Source: Anaerocolumna cellulosilytica (GTDB lineage Bacteria > Bacillota > Clostridia > Lachnospirales > Lachnospiraceae). Taken from it: a stretch of 64,000 nucleotides of DNA. The stretch spans positions 1,427,501 to 1,491,500 of the forward strand of contig NZ_AP023367.1 of NCBI RefSeq assembly GCF_014218335.1, in the 5' to 3' direction. Of the stretch, positions 24,850-34,347 are shown piece after piece; position 1 is the first letter of the stretch; every line of letters begins with the position of its first letter. The notes under the pieces are model-generated. The model did not search any database. It saw only the letters and a program-made list of their open reading frames with translations, and was not told where the DNA came from. A program made the translations under genes and the position numbers.

Positions 24850-25743
24850 ATGACATTTGGTCAAAAACTTAAAACTCTTAGAAAAGAGCATAGTTACTCT
24901 CAGGAAGAGTTAGCACAAATTTTAGATGTATCACGTCAGGCAGTCAGTAAATGGGAAAGTGATAGGGGGATTCCGGAAATTGGTAAGTTGGTGCAAATAA
25001 GCACTATATTTGAGGTTACTTTAGACTATCTTCTTAAAATGGACTATACGGAGGAAAATCTACAGAGCAATGGTTATTACGTAAGCCGTGAAATGATTGA
25101 TGGATTTCTCTCATATAAACGGCAGGGTGCCAAGAGAATAGCCATTGGCGTCAGCTTAATGGTTTTGGCCAATTTATTTGATGATACTCAAAGCCAGCTT
25201 ATTTTGATATTATACTGGATAACTATTTCATTGGGAGTGGCTGTATTGGTCTGGCAGATTTTTCAACAAAATCACTATAAAGTAATTGGTACAAAACAGT
25301 TATTGTTCGATGAGGTTACAATCAATGAATTTAGACAAGAGCATGAAAAAACCCGCAAACTCTATATAATTATGATAATTGTTGCAATTCTAATTTTAAT
25401 TCTCAGTCCTGAAGTATTAAGTATTTTAGGCTATTCAGAAACAAGTTTTGGTCTGGCTTTATCCTGGGTCTTGCAGGCGGTTTGGTTATCACTTATTATT
25501 TTGGCAGGAATTACTTTACATGCGGAAAGAATCATTGCCCAGAACACAGAATACATGAATAAAAAAAGTAAGGAAGGCAAATATACGTGGATTTACATAG
25601 CGTTGCCCGTAACCGCACTTGCTGTGGCAATCGGAATTTTTACAAACGCTTGGAGTCCAGTCGCTCCAATCCTTGTATTATTCTGTGCTTTGCTTGTCAC
25701 TGTGTGTAAATTACTGTTGGAAGGAAGGAACAAAAATGAATAA
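24850..25743 (+). CDS. XRE-type HTH regulator with C-terminal membrane domain
   Basis: 297 residues. The N-terminal HTH_3 domain (FGQKLKTLRKEHSYSQEELAQILDVSRQAVSKWESDRGIPE) is followed by a linker and about six membrane spans in two clusters (about 98-140 and 170-290). This architecture is common in Firmicutes and is thought to link gene control to the membrane state. AAAGGAGG precedes the ATG. Its end overlaps the next gene by 8 bases, so the two are coupled. Confidence 0.88.
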   Translation: MTFGQKLKTLRKEHSYSQEELAQILDVSRQAVSKWESDRGIPEIGKLVQISTIFEVTLDYLLKMDYTEENLQSNGYYVSREMIDGFLSYKRQGAKRIAIGVSLMVLANLFDDTQSQLILILYWITISLGVAVLVWQIFQQNHYKVIGTKQLLFDEVTINEFRQEHEKTRKLYIIMIIVAILILILSPEVLSILGYSETSFGLALSWVLQAVWLSLIILAGITLHAERIIAQNTEYMNKKSKEGKYTWIYIALPVTALAVAIGIFTNAWSPVAPILVLFCALLVTVCKLLLEGRNKNE

Positions 25744-26242
25744 AAAACATGTTTTACCATTATTGATATTGATTATAATAACAATTGGATTTTATACCCG
25801 AATCCATGTGAACGGTGATAATGCAACAAAAAGACTACAACGACTTGCGCAGGTAGAGATATACTCTGCAACAGAAGATAAACTCATCAAAACGATTGAG
25901 GATAAAAATTCCTTAATTACATTTAATAAAAATACTATATTTACTGAGCAGTATTCTGATGCAGATAATAATTATATGAACAAACAAGAAGAAATGCGTA
26001 AAGAGGTCGAGAATTATGAATCACAATATATTTTTGTAACGTATAAAAAGCCTGCGGGTTTGAACAATAATAAGGAATTGGAAAAATTATGTGAAATTAC
26101 AACTTTCAAAGATACCAATATAATTATGATGCAGGTGTCACCTGATAGTATTAAGAATATTGCAGTGCCATCTGAATACTTGACTTTTTATTTTAAGGTT
26201 TCAAATAAGGTTACAGCGTATTTGAATTCACTGGTGAAATGA
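25736..26242 (+). CDS. Membrane-anchored protein of unknown function
   Basis: 168 residues from ATG 25736, behind GGAAGGAAGGAAC. One N-terminal hydrophobic segment (about 6-20) is followed by an extracytoplasmic domain containing VEIYSATEDKLIKTIEDKNSLITF, the style of small DUF-type secreted proteins with an I-x-S-x-D pattern. It may be the partner of the membrane XRE regulator with which it overlaps. Not assigned to a family with confidence. Confidence 0.7.
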   Translation: MNKKHVLPLLILIIITIGFYTRIHVNGDNATKRLQRLAQVEIYSATEDKLIKTIEDKNSLITFNKNTIFTEQYSDADNNYMNKQEEMRKEVENYESQYIFVTYKKPAGLNNNKELEKLCEITTFKDTNIIMMQVSPDSIKNIAVPSEYLTFYFKVSNKVTAYLNSLVK

Positions 26243-26367
26243 ACAGCTTATTTTAAATATGCCTTTGTAATATCCGGTTAAGTATTCATTCTTTTGTCTT
26301 ACGATAATCACATGTTTTATAAATGCATCATATACTATAAAAAAGTGCATTTTCAGGAGTTAACACC

Positions 26368-26913
26368 ATGAATTATAATAGACACAGCAGTTACGACCCC
26401 TATTATTATGTCAAAACATATCCGTTTATGTCAACAGCGGATACATCTAAGAGAATAAGGGAATCTCAATCTGCTGATAAATTCACATATCCACAAAATC
26501 GTCAGAATGCGCTTGCTTTGATTCAGCAGGCACTTGCAGGCGAAACAGAGGATAGAATGTTTTATGAATGGCTGATAGAACAAGCTCCCACTGAGGAAGA
26601 AAGACAGATAATAGCAGGAATTCGTGACAATGAAATTGGGCACTTTGCAATGTTTCATCAGTTATTCTATGAAATAACCAATATGATGCCACAACAGGTT
26701 CAGGGTGAGCAATTCATACCGCCAGAAAGTTATTGTGCGGGATTGGCACAAGCTCTACTGGGTGAACAAAATGCTGTACAAAAATATCGTGAAATCCTTT
26801 ATGCAATGCAGGACCGAGTGCATATTAACATGATGATTGAAATTACAACAGATGAGATTAGACACGGAATCCTCTACAATTATCTTTATGCAAAAAATGG
26901 TTGTACCGCCTAG
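26368..26913 (+). CDS. Ferritin-like diiron protein
   Basis: 181 residues. After a Tyr-rich start, four helices carry two Ex(n)ExxH half-sites: GETEDRMFYEWL with RDNEIGHF, and LLGEQNAVQKYREIL with TTDEIRHGILY. This is the rubrerythrin/ferritin-like diiron pattern. Function could be peroxide or iron handling; a spore-related role is possible but not shown. CAGGAG precedes the ATG. Confidence 0.85.
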   Translation: MNYNRHSSYDPYYYVKTYPFMSTADTSKRIRESQSADKFTYPQNRQNALALIQQALAGETEDRMFYEWLIEQAPTEEERQIIAGIRDNEIGHFAMFHQLFYEITNMMPQQVQGEQFIPPESYCAGLAQALLGEQNAVQKYREILYAMQDRVHINMMIEITTDEIRHGILYNYLYAKNGCTA

Positions 26914-26955
26914 AAATATTTATTGTATTAAAGTGAAAAATGAAATACATGTATT

Positions 26956-26997
26956 AACTGCCCACCATATGTCCACCGAATTAAATGGTGGGCAGTT
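26956..26997. terminator. Stem-loop between convergent genes
   Basis: AACTGCCCACCAT (26956-26968) pairs perfectly with ATGGTGGGCAGTT (26985-26997). There is little T-run on either side; likely a transcription end or stability element. Confidence 0.55.
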
Positions 26998-27050
26998 GAA
27001 ATTGAGAAATAACTATTGTCATAAGTGCTTATATGCGAAAAGTCTAGTTT

Positions 27051-27941
27051 CTATAAATTTATTTCAAATTCTTTCACATATACAGCATTTCCGACTATAG
27101 CAATGTCATAAGTATTCAGGTTCTTAGTAATCATAACAGTAACTTGACCATCTCTACCAATTTCCTGTCCTTGTTCAACTGTGAGAGTGAGAGTCTTATC
27201 AAAGTTATGATTCATGTAAGTTGCATAATAAGCGCCCATAACTCCCGATGCAGTTCCTGTTACAGGGTCTTCAACAGTGCCGGAGTAAGGCGAAGAAAAA
27301 TGTCGGGCGTGCATATCCTTCTCTCTGTCATAAGTTTCTAGACAAAAAGGATGGACAGAAGTTCTGGGCATTTCTTTTAAAATATCAGGAAAAATCTTAT
27401 TGTTTGGCTGCATTCTTTTAAATGTTTCTAGCTTTTTAATGGGAACTAATAATGTCCAAGCTCCTGTGCTACCATATAGAATAGGTAGACTCTCATCAAG
27501 GTCATTTGCGGATAAGCCCATGGATAAAGCTAAGTCCTCCTTGGATCCATTATACGTTTTGAATTCCGGTTGGGTTTGCCTCATTGTAATCGCTGTATCG
27601 CCATTAGCATTTAAGATGTTAATTGGTAATATTCCAGCTTTCGTTTCTATAGATAAGTTAGACTTCTCTTCTAATAATCTATTTGTTTTAAGTGCATAGA
27701 TAGTTGCCATCGTCGCGTGACCACAGAGATTGATTTCATGGCCTGGAGTAAAGTAACGAATTCTTAAATCGGCATTATCAGATGTAAGTGGAAAAGCTGT
27801 TTCATTAAAGCCTACTTTAAAAGCAATTTGCTGCATTTTTTCAGTTGATAGTTTATCTCCATCAAATACTACACCGGCTGGATTTCCTTTATTAGGGATT
27901 GCACTAAAAGCATCATAATGATATATCTTAATTGACTTCAT
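27051..27941 (-). CDS. PhzF family isomerase-like protein
   Basis: 296 residues. The family pattern is clear: [38 protein letters not shown] (with the catalytic-type Glu), [21 protein letters not shown], and [25 protein letters not shown]. PhzF proteins fold like diaminopimelate epimerase. Outside phenazine producers their substrates are mostly unknown. AAAGGAAA precedes the ATG on the minus strand. Single gene. Confidence 0.93.
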   Translation of the reverse strand: MKSIKIYHYDAFSAIPNKGNPAGVVFDGDKLSTEKMQQIAFKVGFNETAFPLTSDNADLRIRYFTPGHEINLCGHATMATIYALKTNRLLEEKSNLSIETKAGILPINILNANGDTAITMRQTQPEFKTYNGSKEDLALSMGLSANDLDESLPILYGSTGAWTLLVPIKKLETFKRMQPNNKIFPDILKEMPRTSVHPFCLETYDREKDMHARHFSSPYSGTVEDPVTGTASGVMGAYYATYMNHNFDKTLTLTVEQGQEIGRDGQVTVMITKNLNTYDIAIVGNAVYVKEFEINL

Positions 27942-28272
27942 ACGTATTTCCTTTCCTTACCTCAATATTTAATAAAGAATTTGTACGCCTTCCAACTGCG
28001 AAGTGTCTCCTGTGAAAATGAAATAGTCTAGATACCTTAATATATAAAAGGCGTGTAACAAGTATAACATTAAATATACAATTAGAAAACAATAGAAATA
28101 GTGCAGCTTTCATTCGTCTATGGTATAAATATGTTATCATGAATGACAGGAACGTGCTAACAGAGTGTACATAAACAAGGTTTGGCATTTGGTGCCGTAG
28201 TAGCCCCTTGCTATATGATGTTAAATACATTATTATAGTAATAACTAAGTATTGAGCATAAAGGAGGACATA
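27942..28272. other. Divergent intergenic region
   Basis: About 330 AT-rich bases between the PhzF gene (minus) and the zinc-ribbon protein gene (plus). A 100-codon minus frame here has no ribosome site and overlaps the PhzF start; it is not accepted. Confidence 0.4.
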
Positions 28273-28623
28273 ATGAGTAATAAATGTAGAAACCTAGGGT
28301 TAATCGTATTAATCCTTGGTATAATAGGAAGCTTTATAATGGCGTATACAATCGGTAAGAATATAAGTGAAATAGGATGGATTATAGGTGGAGTAATATT
28401 GATTGGAGGATGTTTTTCCTCTTATGTAGGATTTATTCGACTAGAAGCCACAGCAGAGATTTTAGATAATCAGGACATAATATTTCAGGCTATATCTAAT
28501 CTAGAAGAGGAAGTTGTAGATGTTGATAAAGTACCTCAGGGGTATTGGAAATGTAGCTGCGGCAATTTGAATCCTGCTAATACCGGTACTTGTAGCTGCG
28601 GAAAAAGAAAACCAGCACTTTAA
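28273..28623 (+). CDS. Small membrane protein with C-terminal zinc ribbon
   Basis: 116 residues from ATG 28273 behind AAGGAGG. Two membrane spans (about 8-30 and 37-58) are followed by a cytoplasmic stretch and the cysteine pairs CSCGNLNPANTGTCSCG, which form a zinc ribbon. Similar small proteins are common in clostridia and have no known role. It is followed by the stem-loop 28643-28678. Confidence 0.75.
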   Translation: MSNKCRNLGLIVLILGIIGSFIMAYTIGKNISEIGWIIGGVILIGGCFSSYVGFIRLEATAEILDNQDIIFQAISNLEEEVVDVDKVPQGYWKCSCGNLNPANTGTCSCGKRKPAL

Positions 28624-28642
28624 GTCACACAGTATATATATG

Positions 28643-28678
28643 GCTGTCCCAAAAGATAATATATCATTTAGGGACAGC
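28643..28678. terminator. Stem-loop after zinc-ribbon gene
   Basis: GCTGTCCC (28643-28650) pairs with GGGACAGC (28671-28678). There is no T-run, so termination is uncertain. Confidence 0.45.
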
Positions 28679-28716
28679 ACTATCTACGCGCTAAGAAATA
28701 AGGGATGCGCGTTACA

Positions 28717-28744
28717 AATGTTATACTGGGGAGAGTATAACGTT
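28717..28744. promoter_or_regulatory. Palindromic operator-like site
   Basis: AATGTTATACT-GGGGAG-AGTATAACGTT, 11-bp arms with one mismatch. No gene is close downstream; the bases from 28745 to 28958 carry no supported gene. Confidence 0.35.
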
Positions 28745-28958
28745 ATTAATAGTAGCATAATCAGACAAGAGAAACAATGAGAATATATACCAATTATGTC
28801 ATAAAATGTATTTGTTTTAGAGTTTTATATAATAGTATCAATCCTGCTGTAATAAAGTTGCAATTCAAGTAAAGATTTCACAGAATAAACACATTTTTAT
28901 GTTATCTTTAATAAGAACGAAAAAGTTTTAATAATAGTATACTCCCCTCACATAATGG

Positions 28959-28996
28959 CACCAAGTAATATTGTTCTGATACAATATACTTGGTGC
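28959..28996. terminator. Strong isolated stem-loop
   Basis: GCACCAAGTAATATTGT pairs with ACAATATACTTGGTGC, loop TCTGAT, followed by TTTATGG. No gene lies upstream for 330 bases on the plus strand or on the minus strand until 29147. Confidence 0.5.
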
Positions 28997-29102
28997 TTTA
29001 TGGTGTAGAATCAACTTAACCTTACACCCTATAAAAGATATAATCTATAGATTCGATATAAAATAAAACATGACTTGAAAAGTTCTATTTTTTATGTAAA
29101 AT

Positions 29103-29137
29103 AGAAAGGGCGTATACATCAGCAATACGCCCTTTCT
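29103..29137 (-). terminator. Terminator of the 27-residue peptide gene
   Basis: AGAAAGGGCGTAT (29103-29115) pairs perfectly with ATACGCCCTTTCT (29125-29137). On the minus strand it is followed by ATTTTACATAAAAAATAG. Confidence 0.7.
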
Positions 29138-29146
29138 CATAATATA

Positions 29147-29230
29147 TTAGTTGCAGAAACTATAACTACAGTATTTTATAATTTGTTTACAAAAATCAGA
29201 AAAATTGAAAGAATTAAAGTTAAAACACAT
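29147..29230 (-). CDS. 27-residue cysteine-containing peptide
   Basis: Minus-strand frame starting at ATG 29230 with a perfect AAGGAGG (29246-29240) nine bases away, promoter at 29274-29302 and terminator at 29103-29137, giving a transcript of about 165 bases. The peptide starts MCFNFNSFNFSDF and holds four cysteines and six phenylalanines. No homologue is recalled. It could be a small membrane-active or toxin-like peptide, or the transcript may work as an RNA. Confidence 0.55.
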   Translation of the reverse strand: MCFNFNSFNFSDFCKQIIKYCSYSFCN

Positions 29231-29273
29231 AATTGATATCCTCCTTAAGTGGTTATCTCTTTGCTACAAATGA

Positions 29274-29302
29274 ATTGTAACACTTTTGTAACATAAATGT
29301 AA
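29274..29302 (-). promoter_or_regulatory. Promoter of the small peptide gene
   Basis: On the minus strand TTACAT (29302-29297), 17-base spacer, TACAAT (29279-29274). The spacer holds a second GTTACA, so the region carries GTTACA twice (spacing 11), possibly an activator or repressor site. Confidence 0.5.
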
Positions 29303-29380
29303 TATATAAGTGGTGGAAATAAAGTAAAATAAAGGAATACACTAAATTTTTAATGAAAACGAGAGACAAGGAGAGGAAAA

Positions 29381-29944
29381 ATGAACCAGTTACCGGAAGG
29401 ATATAAGGAAATTAGAAGTATGAATCTTCAAAAGAACAAAAAATTAGCTATGTTAATAAATGCAGGTGCCTTAATATTGTTAATAGCAGTGCTGGCATTC
29501 GGACTATATTTTCAGCCGATAACGGTTGATTTAAAAAATACACTAGAAAGCTCAGTGAAATTAATTGTAGTACTTGCATTATATGTGTTGTATATTATAG
29601 CTCATGAGTTAGTACACGGAGTATTTATGAAAAAATTCAGCCAAATAAAGCCACATTATGGTTTTACCGGTTTATATGCTTTTGCAGGCAGCGATGCTTA
29701 TTTTAATAAAAAGCATTATATTATTATATCGTTAGCACCTATTGTTTTACTGGGAGCAGTTATAGCAATTATTAATGCATTGGTACCAAGTTCCTGGTTT
29801 TGGGGCATATATTTTATACAAGCCGGAAATATATCAGGGGCTGCCGGAGATATCTATGTTACAAACTTGATTCGTAAGCTGCCTGCGGATATATTGGTAC
29901 AAGATTCAGGGGTTTCTATGACTATTTATTCAAAAAAAGCCTAA
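29381..29944 (+). CDS. DUF3267 membrane metalloprotease-like protein
   Basis: 187 residues with about four membrane spans. HELVH at 75-79 in the second hydrophobic stretch is an HExxH zinc motif. The C-terminal GAAGDIYVTNLIRKLPADILVQDSG...IY is diagnostic of DUF3267. An intramembrane protease function is suggested by the motif but is not shown for the family. AAGGAGAGG precedes the ATG. Confidence 0.88.
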   Translation: MNQLPEGYKEIRSMNLQKNKKLAMLINAGALILLIAVLAFGLYFQPITVDLKNTLESSVKLIVVLALYVLYIIAHELVHGVFMKKFSQIKPHYGFTGLYAFAGSDAYFNKKHYIIISLAPIVLLGAVIAIINALVPSSWFWGIYFIQAGNISGAAGDIYVTNLIRKLPADILVQDSGVSMTIYSKKA

Positions 29945-30077
29945 CGAATATCAAAAAAGAAGAATTATTGGTGCTTAAAGATACTATTTGATAGTGATTG
30001 TAATAATTTATTTGAAGGAATAGGGTATGCTGAGAGAGTAGATAAATCATAATAATTAGATGATAATAAAAAAACTC

Positions 30078-30108
30078 TTGACTAGCACCTTAGGGGTGAG
30101 ATTATCCT
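30078..30108 (+). promoter_or_regulatory. MerR-type promoter with 19-bp spacer
   Basis: TTGACT (30078-30083) and TATCCT (30103-30108) are separated by 19 bases. The spacer contains the dyad CACCTTAGGGGTG, the standard form of a MerR operator. The MerR gene begins 20 bases later, so it probably controls itself. Confidence 0.8.
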
Positions 30109-30128
30109 TATAAAAGGAGGTGCAGATT

Positions 30129-30998
30129 ATGAAAATAAGCGAAGTTTGCAAGGTATCAGGATTAACTAGAAAAGCTGTTGAGTATTATATAGACCATGGT
30201 TTGGTGACGCCTGAAATGGATGATAGCGGTTACCGGGAATTTTCTCAGAAGGACAGCGAACGATTAAAGCAAGTCAGTGTACTTCGTATGTTAGGAGTAA
30301 CGGTTACAGAAATTAAAAGAATACTAAAAGCATCACAACCAATCGAAGAACTAAGACGCTGTGTGTTAAAAAGACAAGTAGACTATACAGCGCAGGAACA
30401 GCAGATTAAGTTGTTGGAAAGACTGGCGGACGGTGAAAGTGTATATGACATTGAGCAGGAGATTCAAAATCTTAATGACACAAAAGCGATAAAACTCAAA
30501 CTATTAGAAGCTTTCCCCGGATATATCGGTAGACTGTATTTAGTCCACTTTGCTCCTTTCCTTGAGGAACCCCTTTCAACCATGGAACAAAAAGCAGCAC
30601 TTGAAGCAGTGATAAATTTTTTAGATAATATAAAAGTGCCGGAACATCTTAGAAAATGTATGGATGAATTACAAGAAGACATAAATTTTGGGTCAAATGA
30701 GCATATAGCTTCTATGGAGAAAGTGAAGTTGCAAGAAATAGATAACATGGAGCAGTTTATGCAAGAAAAGAGGGAATTCTTACAGACTTATCAAGAATTT
30801 AAAGCATCTGAGGCTTATACTTCTTCATTAGCGGGACAATTTGCAAAAGCTTTAAAGGAGTTTAATAATACCAATGGTTATAATGAGGTCTTCATCCCTG
30901 CTATGAGAACTTTGTCGCCGAAATATGATGCATACTGTAGAAAGTTAGAGAAAGCAAATCGGATTTTATTAAAACAATATCCAGAATACCAACAATAA
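30129..30998 (+). CDS. MerR family regulator with large effector domain
   Basis: 289 residues from ATG 30129; AAAGGAGG (30113-30120) excludes the GTG at 30120. MerR HTH at 1-70 (MKISEVCKVSGLTRKAVEYYIDHGLV...GYREFSQKD). The following 200 residues are helical and do not match a named ligand domain that I know. Ligand unknown. No other gene is close downstream, so autoregulation is the only visible target. Confidence 0.88.
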   Translation: MKISEVCKVSGLTRKAVEYYIDHGLVTPEMDDSGYREFSQKDSERLKQVSVLRMLGVTVTEIKRILKASQPIEELRRCVLKRQVDYTAQEQQIKLLERLADGESVYDIEQEIQNLNDTKAIKLKLLEAFPGYIGRLYLVHFAPFLEEPLSTMEQKAALEAVINFLDNIKVPEHLRKCMDELQEDINFGSNEHIASMEKVKLQEIDNMEQFMQEKREFLQTYQEFKASEAYTSSLAGQFAKALKEFNNTNGYNEVFIPAMRTLSPKYDAYCRKLEKANRILLKQYPEYQQ

Positions 30999-31315
30999 AT
31001 AGTTGCCGTTGCAAATAAGACCATGTAACTACAATTCATATTTATATGTAATAGTCCTTAGAACGCAGACACTTATTGAAAGAATAGTGCAGTCCTAAAC
31101 GAAAGATATATTTGGGGCTATATTTTTTTTAATGTATTTGCTATAATAAACATATCAGAGGTATAATTTTGCAATTAACAAAAGAACAGTATTATGGATA
31201 TTAAGAACTCATATCAGAAAAGGTTGAATATTAATTACAAGTTCATTTTTTAAATGATGTTCTGTTCACATTCATGTTATAGGTACTAAAGTATAAAATT
31301 AAAAGTGGGGTTTTT
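30999..31315. other. Intergenic region, nothing clear
   Basis: 317 bases, AT-rich, no supported gene, palindrome or terminator that I can identify. Confidence 0.4.
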
Positions 31316-31834
31316 ATGGGAAATAAAATAGCATTTGAAGTACAAAATTTTAAAGCAGTCAGATTTATAGGCAGAGAAGTAATCGTAGGAAAGAAAAATC
31401 CGGTTCCGGAACTATGGAAATCGATATTGAATGATGGAACAAATGATTTTCTTCAAAGTCTTCCTGAGAGAGTATCTCCAGAGGGGGACACGATCGGATG
31501 GATGGGTGAGTACAATCCTAAGACCAAAGAATTCGTATATATTGCCGGAATATTTGCCAAGCCTGAGACAGTTGTTCCTGCTGGGTTTTCTTATCGTGAT
31601 ATACCAGATTGCATAATGGGAATCGGCTGGATACAAGGAAATACCTCTAATCTGGAGAAAGGTGCTCATACTAAAACAGAGAAGATAATGAAAGAGAATG
31701 GCTATGTGCCGGATTACTCAATCGTAGGAATTTCAATGGAATACTATTCCTTTGACAAATATGCAAAGATTGAAGAAGACGGTAATACTATATTTACCTT
31801 TGGATATTATTTACCGTGTAAAAAACTTGTATAG
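31316..31834 (+). CDS. GyrI-like / AraC effector-binding domain protein
   Basis: 172 residues forming a single GyrI-like domain: IAFEVQNFKAVRFIGREV, IGWMGEYNPKTKEFVYIAGIFA, VPAGFSYRDIPDC, and the C-terminal FTFGYYLPC. Such stand-alone domains bind small hydrophobic or drug-like molecules. The ribosome site is weak (GTGGGG). Ended by the terminator at 31910-31946. Confidence 0.85.
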   Translation: MGNKIAFEVQNFKAVRFIGREVIVGKKNPVPELWKSILNDGTNDFLQSLPERVSPEGDTIGWMGEYNPKTKEFVYIAGIFAKPETVVPAGFSYRDIPDCIMGIGWIQGNTSNLEKGAHTKTEKIMKENGYVPDYSIVGISMEYYSFDKYAKIEEDGNTIFTFGYYLPCKKLV

Positions 31835-31909
31835 ATTTTCATTGAGTAATTAATTTAGAAGTCATTATTAAACAATATTAATATGATAAAATATGAACTA
31901 AAATTAGAG

Positions 31910-31946
31910 CAGGCTGGTTTTTAATTGATAAACCAGTCTGTTTTTT
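31910..31946 (+). terminator. Intrinsic terminator
   Basis: CAGGCTGGTTT (31910-31920) pairs with AAACCAGTCTG (31930-31940), followed by TTTTTT. Confidence 0.85.
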
Positions 31947-32122
31947 ATATACCTGAATGTATGCCAGAGCATGTTTAATAACCGAAGTATGCTTCATTAA
32001 CACAGAAAGATATGCTATATAAGAGGAGACTGGAAACAAATAAAATTGTATGGTATGATTAGGTTAGTGTATAAAGAAAATGAAAAGTGACCTAAATACA
32101 AAGGAAGACAGGAGAAAATACA

Positions 32123-33265
32123 ATGAAGACAAAAAGAAATAAAAGTAAAGGTAAGTGGGGACAATGCTTTTTGATGCTGTTTATGATGGCAATTGGAGCA
32201 ATGTGGGGTTCTTATATAGCAAAGTATATAGATTATATGGAGACGGAAAAGACTATAGGAGAAATTTCCTTTTGGGTAGTATTACTTTTTCTTGGAATCT
32301 ACGTGGGTAGCCTTTTGCAGATAATTATACATGAATCCGGGCATTTGTTGTTTGGCCGAATGACAGGCTATCAGTTTTCTTCCTTTCGTATTGGAAGTTT
32401 TATGTGGATAAAAGAGAATGGAACTTATAGCGTTCGCAGGCTTACCCTTGCCGGTACAGGAGGTCAGTGTCTCATGGCTCCGCCTGAAATGAAAAATGGT
32501 ACATTTCCATATGTCCTATACAATATGGGCGGTTCTATTATCAATATTCTGTCGGCAGTGGTATTTGCCGGAGCCTCCTTTTTAACCAGAGACATCCCCA
32601 TTGTAACAAATTTTTTTATATTGCTAGTTGTGATTGGTGTTGTCTATGGAGTTGTGAATGGTATTCCCATGAGGCTGAAAGAGATAAATAATGACGGATA
32701 CAATGCCATAGCGCTCGGTAAAGACCCGGAGGCATTACGTTCATTCTGGATTCAGTTAAAATGCAGTGAACTTAGTATAAAAGGGGTGCGTGTCAAGGAC
32801 ATGCCCGAGGAATGGTTTAAAATACCATCACCAGAAGCCCTGAAAAACAGTATGAATGCATTTTTAGGTGTGCTTGCCTGTAGTCGCATGATGGAGCAAA
32901 TGGAGTTTGAAAAGGCGGAACAGGTGATACGTGAGCTGCTACAAAGTGACACGGGGCTTGTTGGATTACACCGTAGTTTAATGACTGCTGATTTAATTTA
33001 TTGCGAATTAGTTGGCGAGAACCGACCGGACAACCTTGCAGATTTGTTGAGTAAGCAGCAGAAAAAGTTTATGAAGGCTATGAAAAATTTCCCCTCAGTT
33101 CAGCGTACAGAGTACGCCTATGCCCTTATTTCTGAAAAAGACACCGTTAAAGCACAAAAGATTAAAGCTGCATTTGAAAAAACAGCAAGTAAATACCCTC
33201 ATACGGGGGATATTGCCAATGAACGAGAACTAATGGTATATGCTGAGCACAAATACGGTGCTTAG
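32123..33265 (+). CDS. M50-like membrane metalloprotease
   Basis: 380 residues. About five membrane spans occupy the first 190 residues; the zinc motif HESGH is at 70-74 in IIIHESGHLLFGRMTGY. The C-terminal 200 residues are soluble and helical, perhaps repeat-like. The layout resembles site-2 proteases, which cut membrane regulators; the substrate is not known. CAGGAG precedes the ATG. Confidence 0.8.
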   Translation: MKTKRNKSKGKWGQCFLMLFMMAIGAMWGSYIAKYIDYMETEKTIGEISFWVVLLFLGIYVGSLLQIIIHESGHLLFGRMTGYQFSSFRIGSFMWIKENGTYSVRRLTLAGTGGQCLMAPPEMKNGTFPYVLYNMGGSIINILSAVVFAGASFLTRDIPIVTNFFILLVVIGVVYGVVNGIPMRLKEINNDGYNAIALGKDPEALRSFWIQLKCSELSIKGVRVKDMPEEWFKIPSPEALKNSMNAFLGVLACSRMMEQMEFEKAEQVIRELLQSDTGLVGLHRSLMTADLIYCELVGENRPDNLADLLSKQQKKFMKAMKNFPSVQRTEYAYALISEKDTVKAQKIKAAFEKTASKYPHTGDIANERELMVYAEHKYGA

Positions 33266-33320
33266 CCGAATGTAAAAGTAAGGAATGCCTATATTATCAA
33301 GAATGAAGCAAATAGTATCT

Positions 33321-33358
33321 AGTATCAAGATAATTGAAACCATCATTATCTTGATACT
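33321..33358. terminator. Perfect 14-bp stem-loop between convergent genes
   Basis: AGTATCAAGATAAT (33321-33334) pairs with ATTATCTTGATACT (33345-33358). It separates the M50-like gene and the minus-strand WYL regulator gene; T-runs are weak. Confidence 0.6.
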
Positions 33359-33384
33359 GTGAATAAAGCAATATTGAGAAACCG

Positions 33385-34326
33385 CTATAGTAAATCTGTG
33401 TTATATCGCGCTAACATCTCTTGCAACCGTCTTTGTAACTCTGCTCGAACAGAAGCGGGTTCCAAACAAGTTAGTTTGTCCCCAAAACTCATTAGGATAC
33501 CATAACCATAATCGTCGTCAATAAAATTAAAATCTATCATGAATGATCCATTTCTTAAGTCAGTAATATCATCTATTGTGCAGTAATCAAGCATTCTATC
33601 AATTACGGATGATTCAATTAATAATTTAATCTTAAATGTTTTTTTACTCATTATATCTGTAAAAGCAGAAAACGGATGTGGTAATATTCTACGGCAAAAA
33701 GTATCTGTTTCACTTTTGAGGTTGTACATTCTGCGAAGTTTAAACAATCTGAAATCCTCTTTTACGGTAGAATAACCTTGCAGATACCATTGACTATTCT
33801 TAAAAACAAGCCGGTGCGGCTCAACACCATGAAGTTTCTCCTGTCCCATATGTCCTAGGTAGGCAAAAGTTAATGTAAGCTTCTGCTCTATGGCAGATTT
33901 AATCGTATGAATCATACGGTTTGCCTCTTTGCCTCTTATCCATGAAGATAAGTCAAACATAATCTGTTCTGTTTTTATTTCAATAGCATCAGCCTGTTCT
34001 TCGGAAATAAAGCTTCTCAACTTTGCCTGTACAGTTGCAATATCTTTACCTGATAAGGCACCTTGAACAACTAAAAGACCCATTAGTATGGTGCTGATAT
34101 CATCTGCTGTAAAAATACCTTTTTCTATTTTATATTGATCTATAATACGGATTCCCCCACCAATACCAGAGGTGGTTATGACTGGTATTCCGGCGGCGTT
34201 AATTGCTTCAATATCACGATAGATAGTCCGAAGTGATACTTCAAACATTTCAGACAATTCTTTACCAGTCACTTTTTTTCTTTGTAAAAGTAACATCACG
34301 ATTGCAAGCATTCGTTCTAATTTCAT
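33385..34326 (-). CDS. HTH_11/WYL domain transcriptional regulator (YafY-like)
   Basis: 313 residues. N-terminal winged helix (ERMLAIVMLLLQRKKVTGKELSEMFEVSLRTIYRDIEAINAAGIPV), central WYL domain (YLGHMGQEKLHGVEPHRLVFKNSQWYLQGY) and C-terminal WCX-type tail. WYL domains sense ligands. It is divergent from the peptidase E gene across a shared palindromic operator, so it probably controls both. TCTTGGAGGA precedes the ATG. Confidence 0.92.
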   Translation of the reverse strand: MKLERMLAIVMLLLQRKKVTGKELSEMFEVSLRTIYRDIEAINAAGIPVITTSGIGGGIRIIDQYKIEKGIFTADDISTILMGLLVVQGALSGKDIATVQAKLRSFISEEQADAIEIKTEQIMFDLSSWIRGKEANRMIHTIKSAIEQKLTLTFAYLGHMGQEKLHGVEPHRLVFKNSQWYLQGYSTVKEDFRLFKLRRMYNLKSETDTFCRRILPHPFSAFTDIMSKKTFKIKLLIESSVIDRMLDYCTIDDITDLRNGSFMIDFNFIDDDYGYGILMSFGDKLTCLEPASVRAELQRRLQEMLARYNTDLL

Positions 34327-34347
34327 AGTTCTGATTCCTCCAAGATT

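Noticed and set aside
27928-28230. 100-codon minus-strand frame upstream of PhzF
   Set aside because: No ribosome site and it overlaps the PhzF start; composition looks random.
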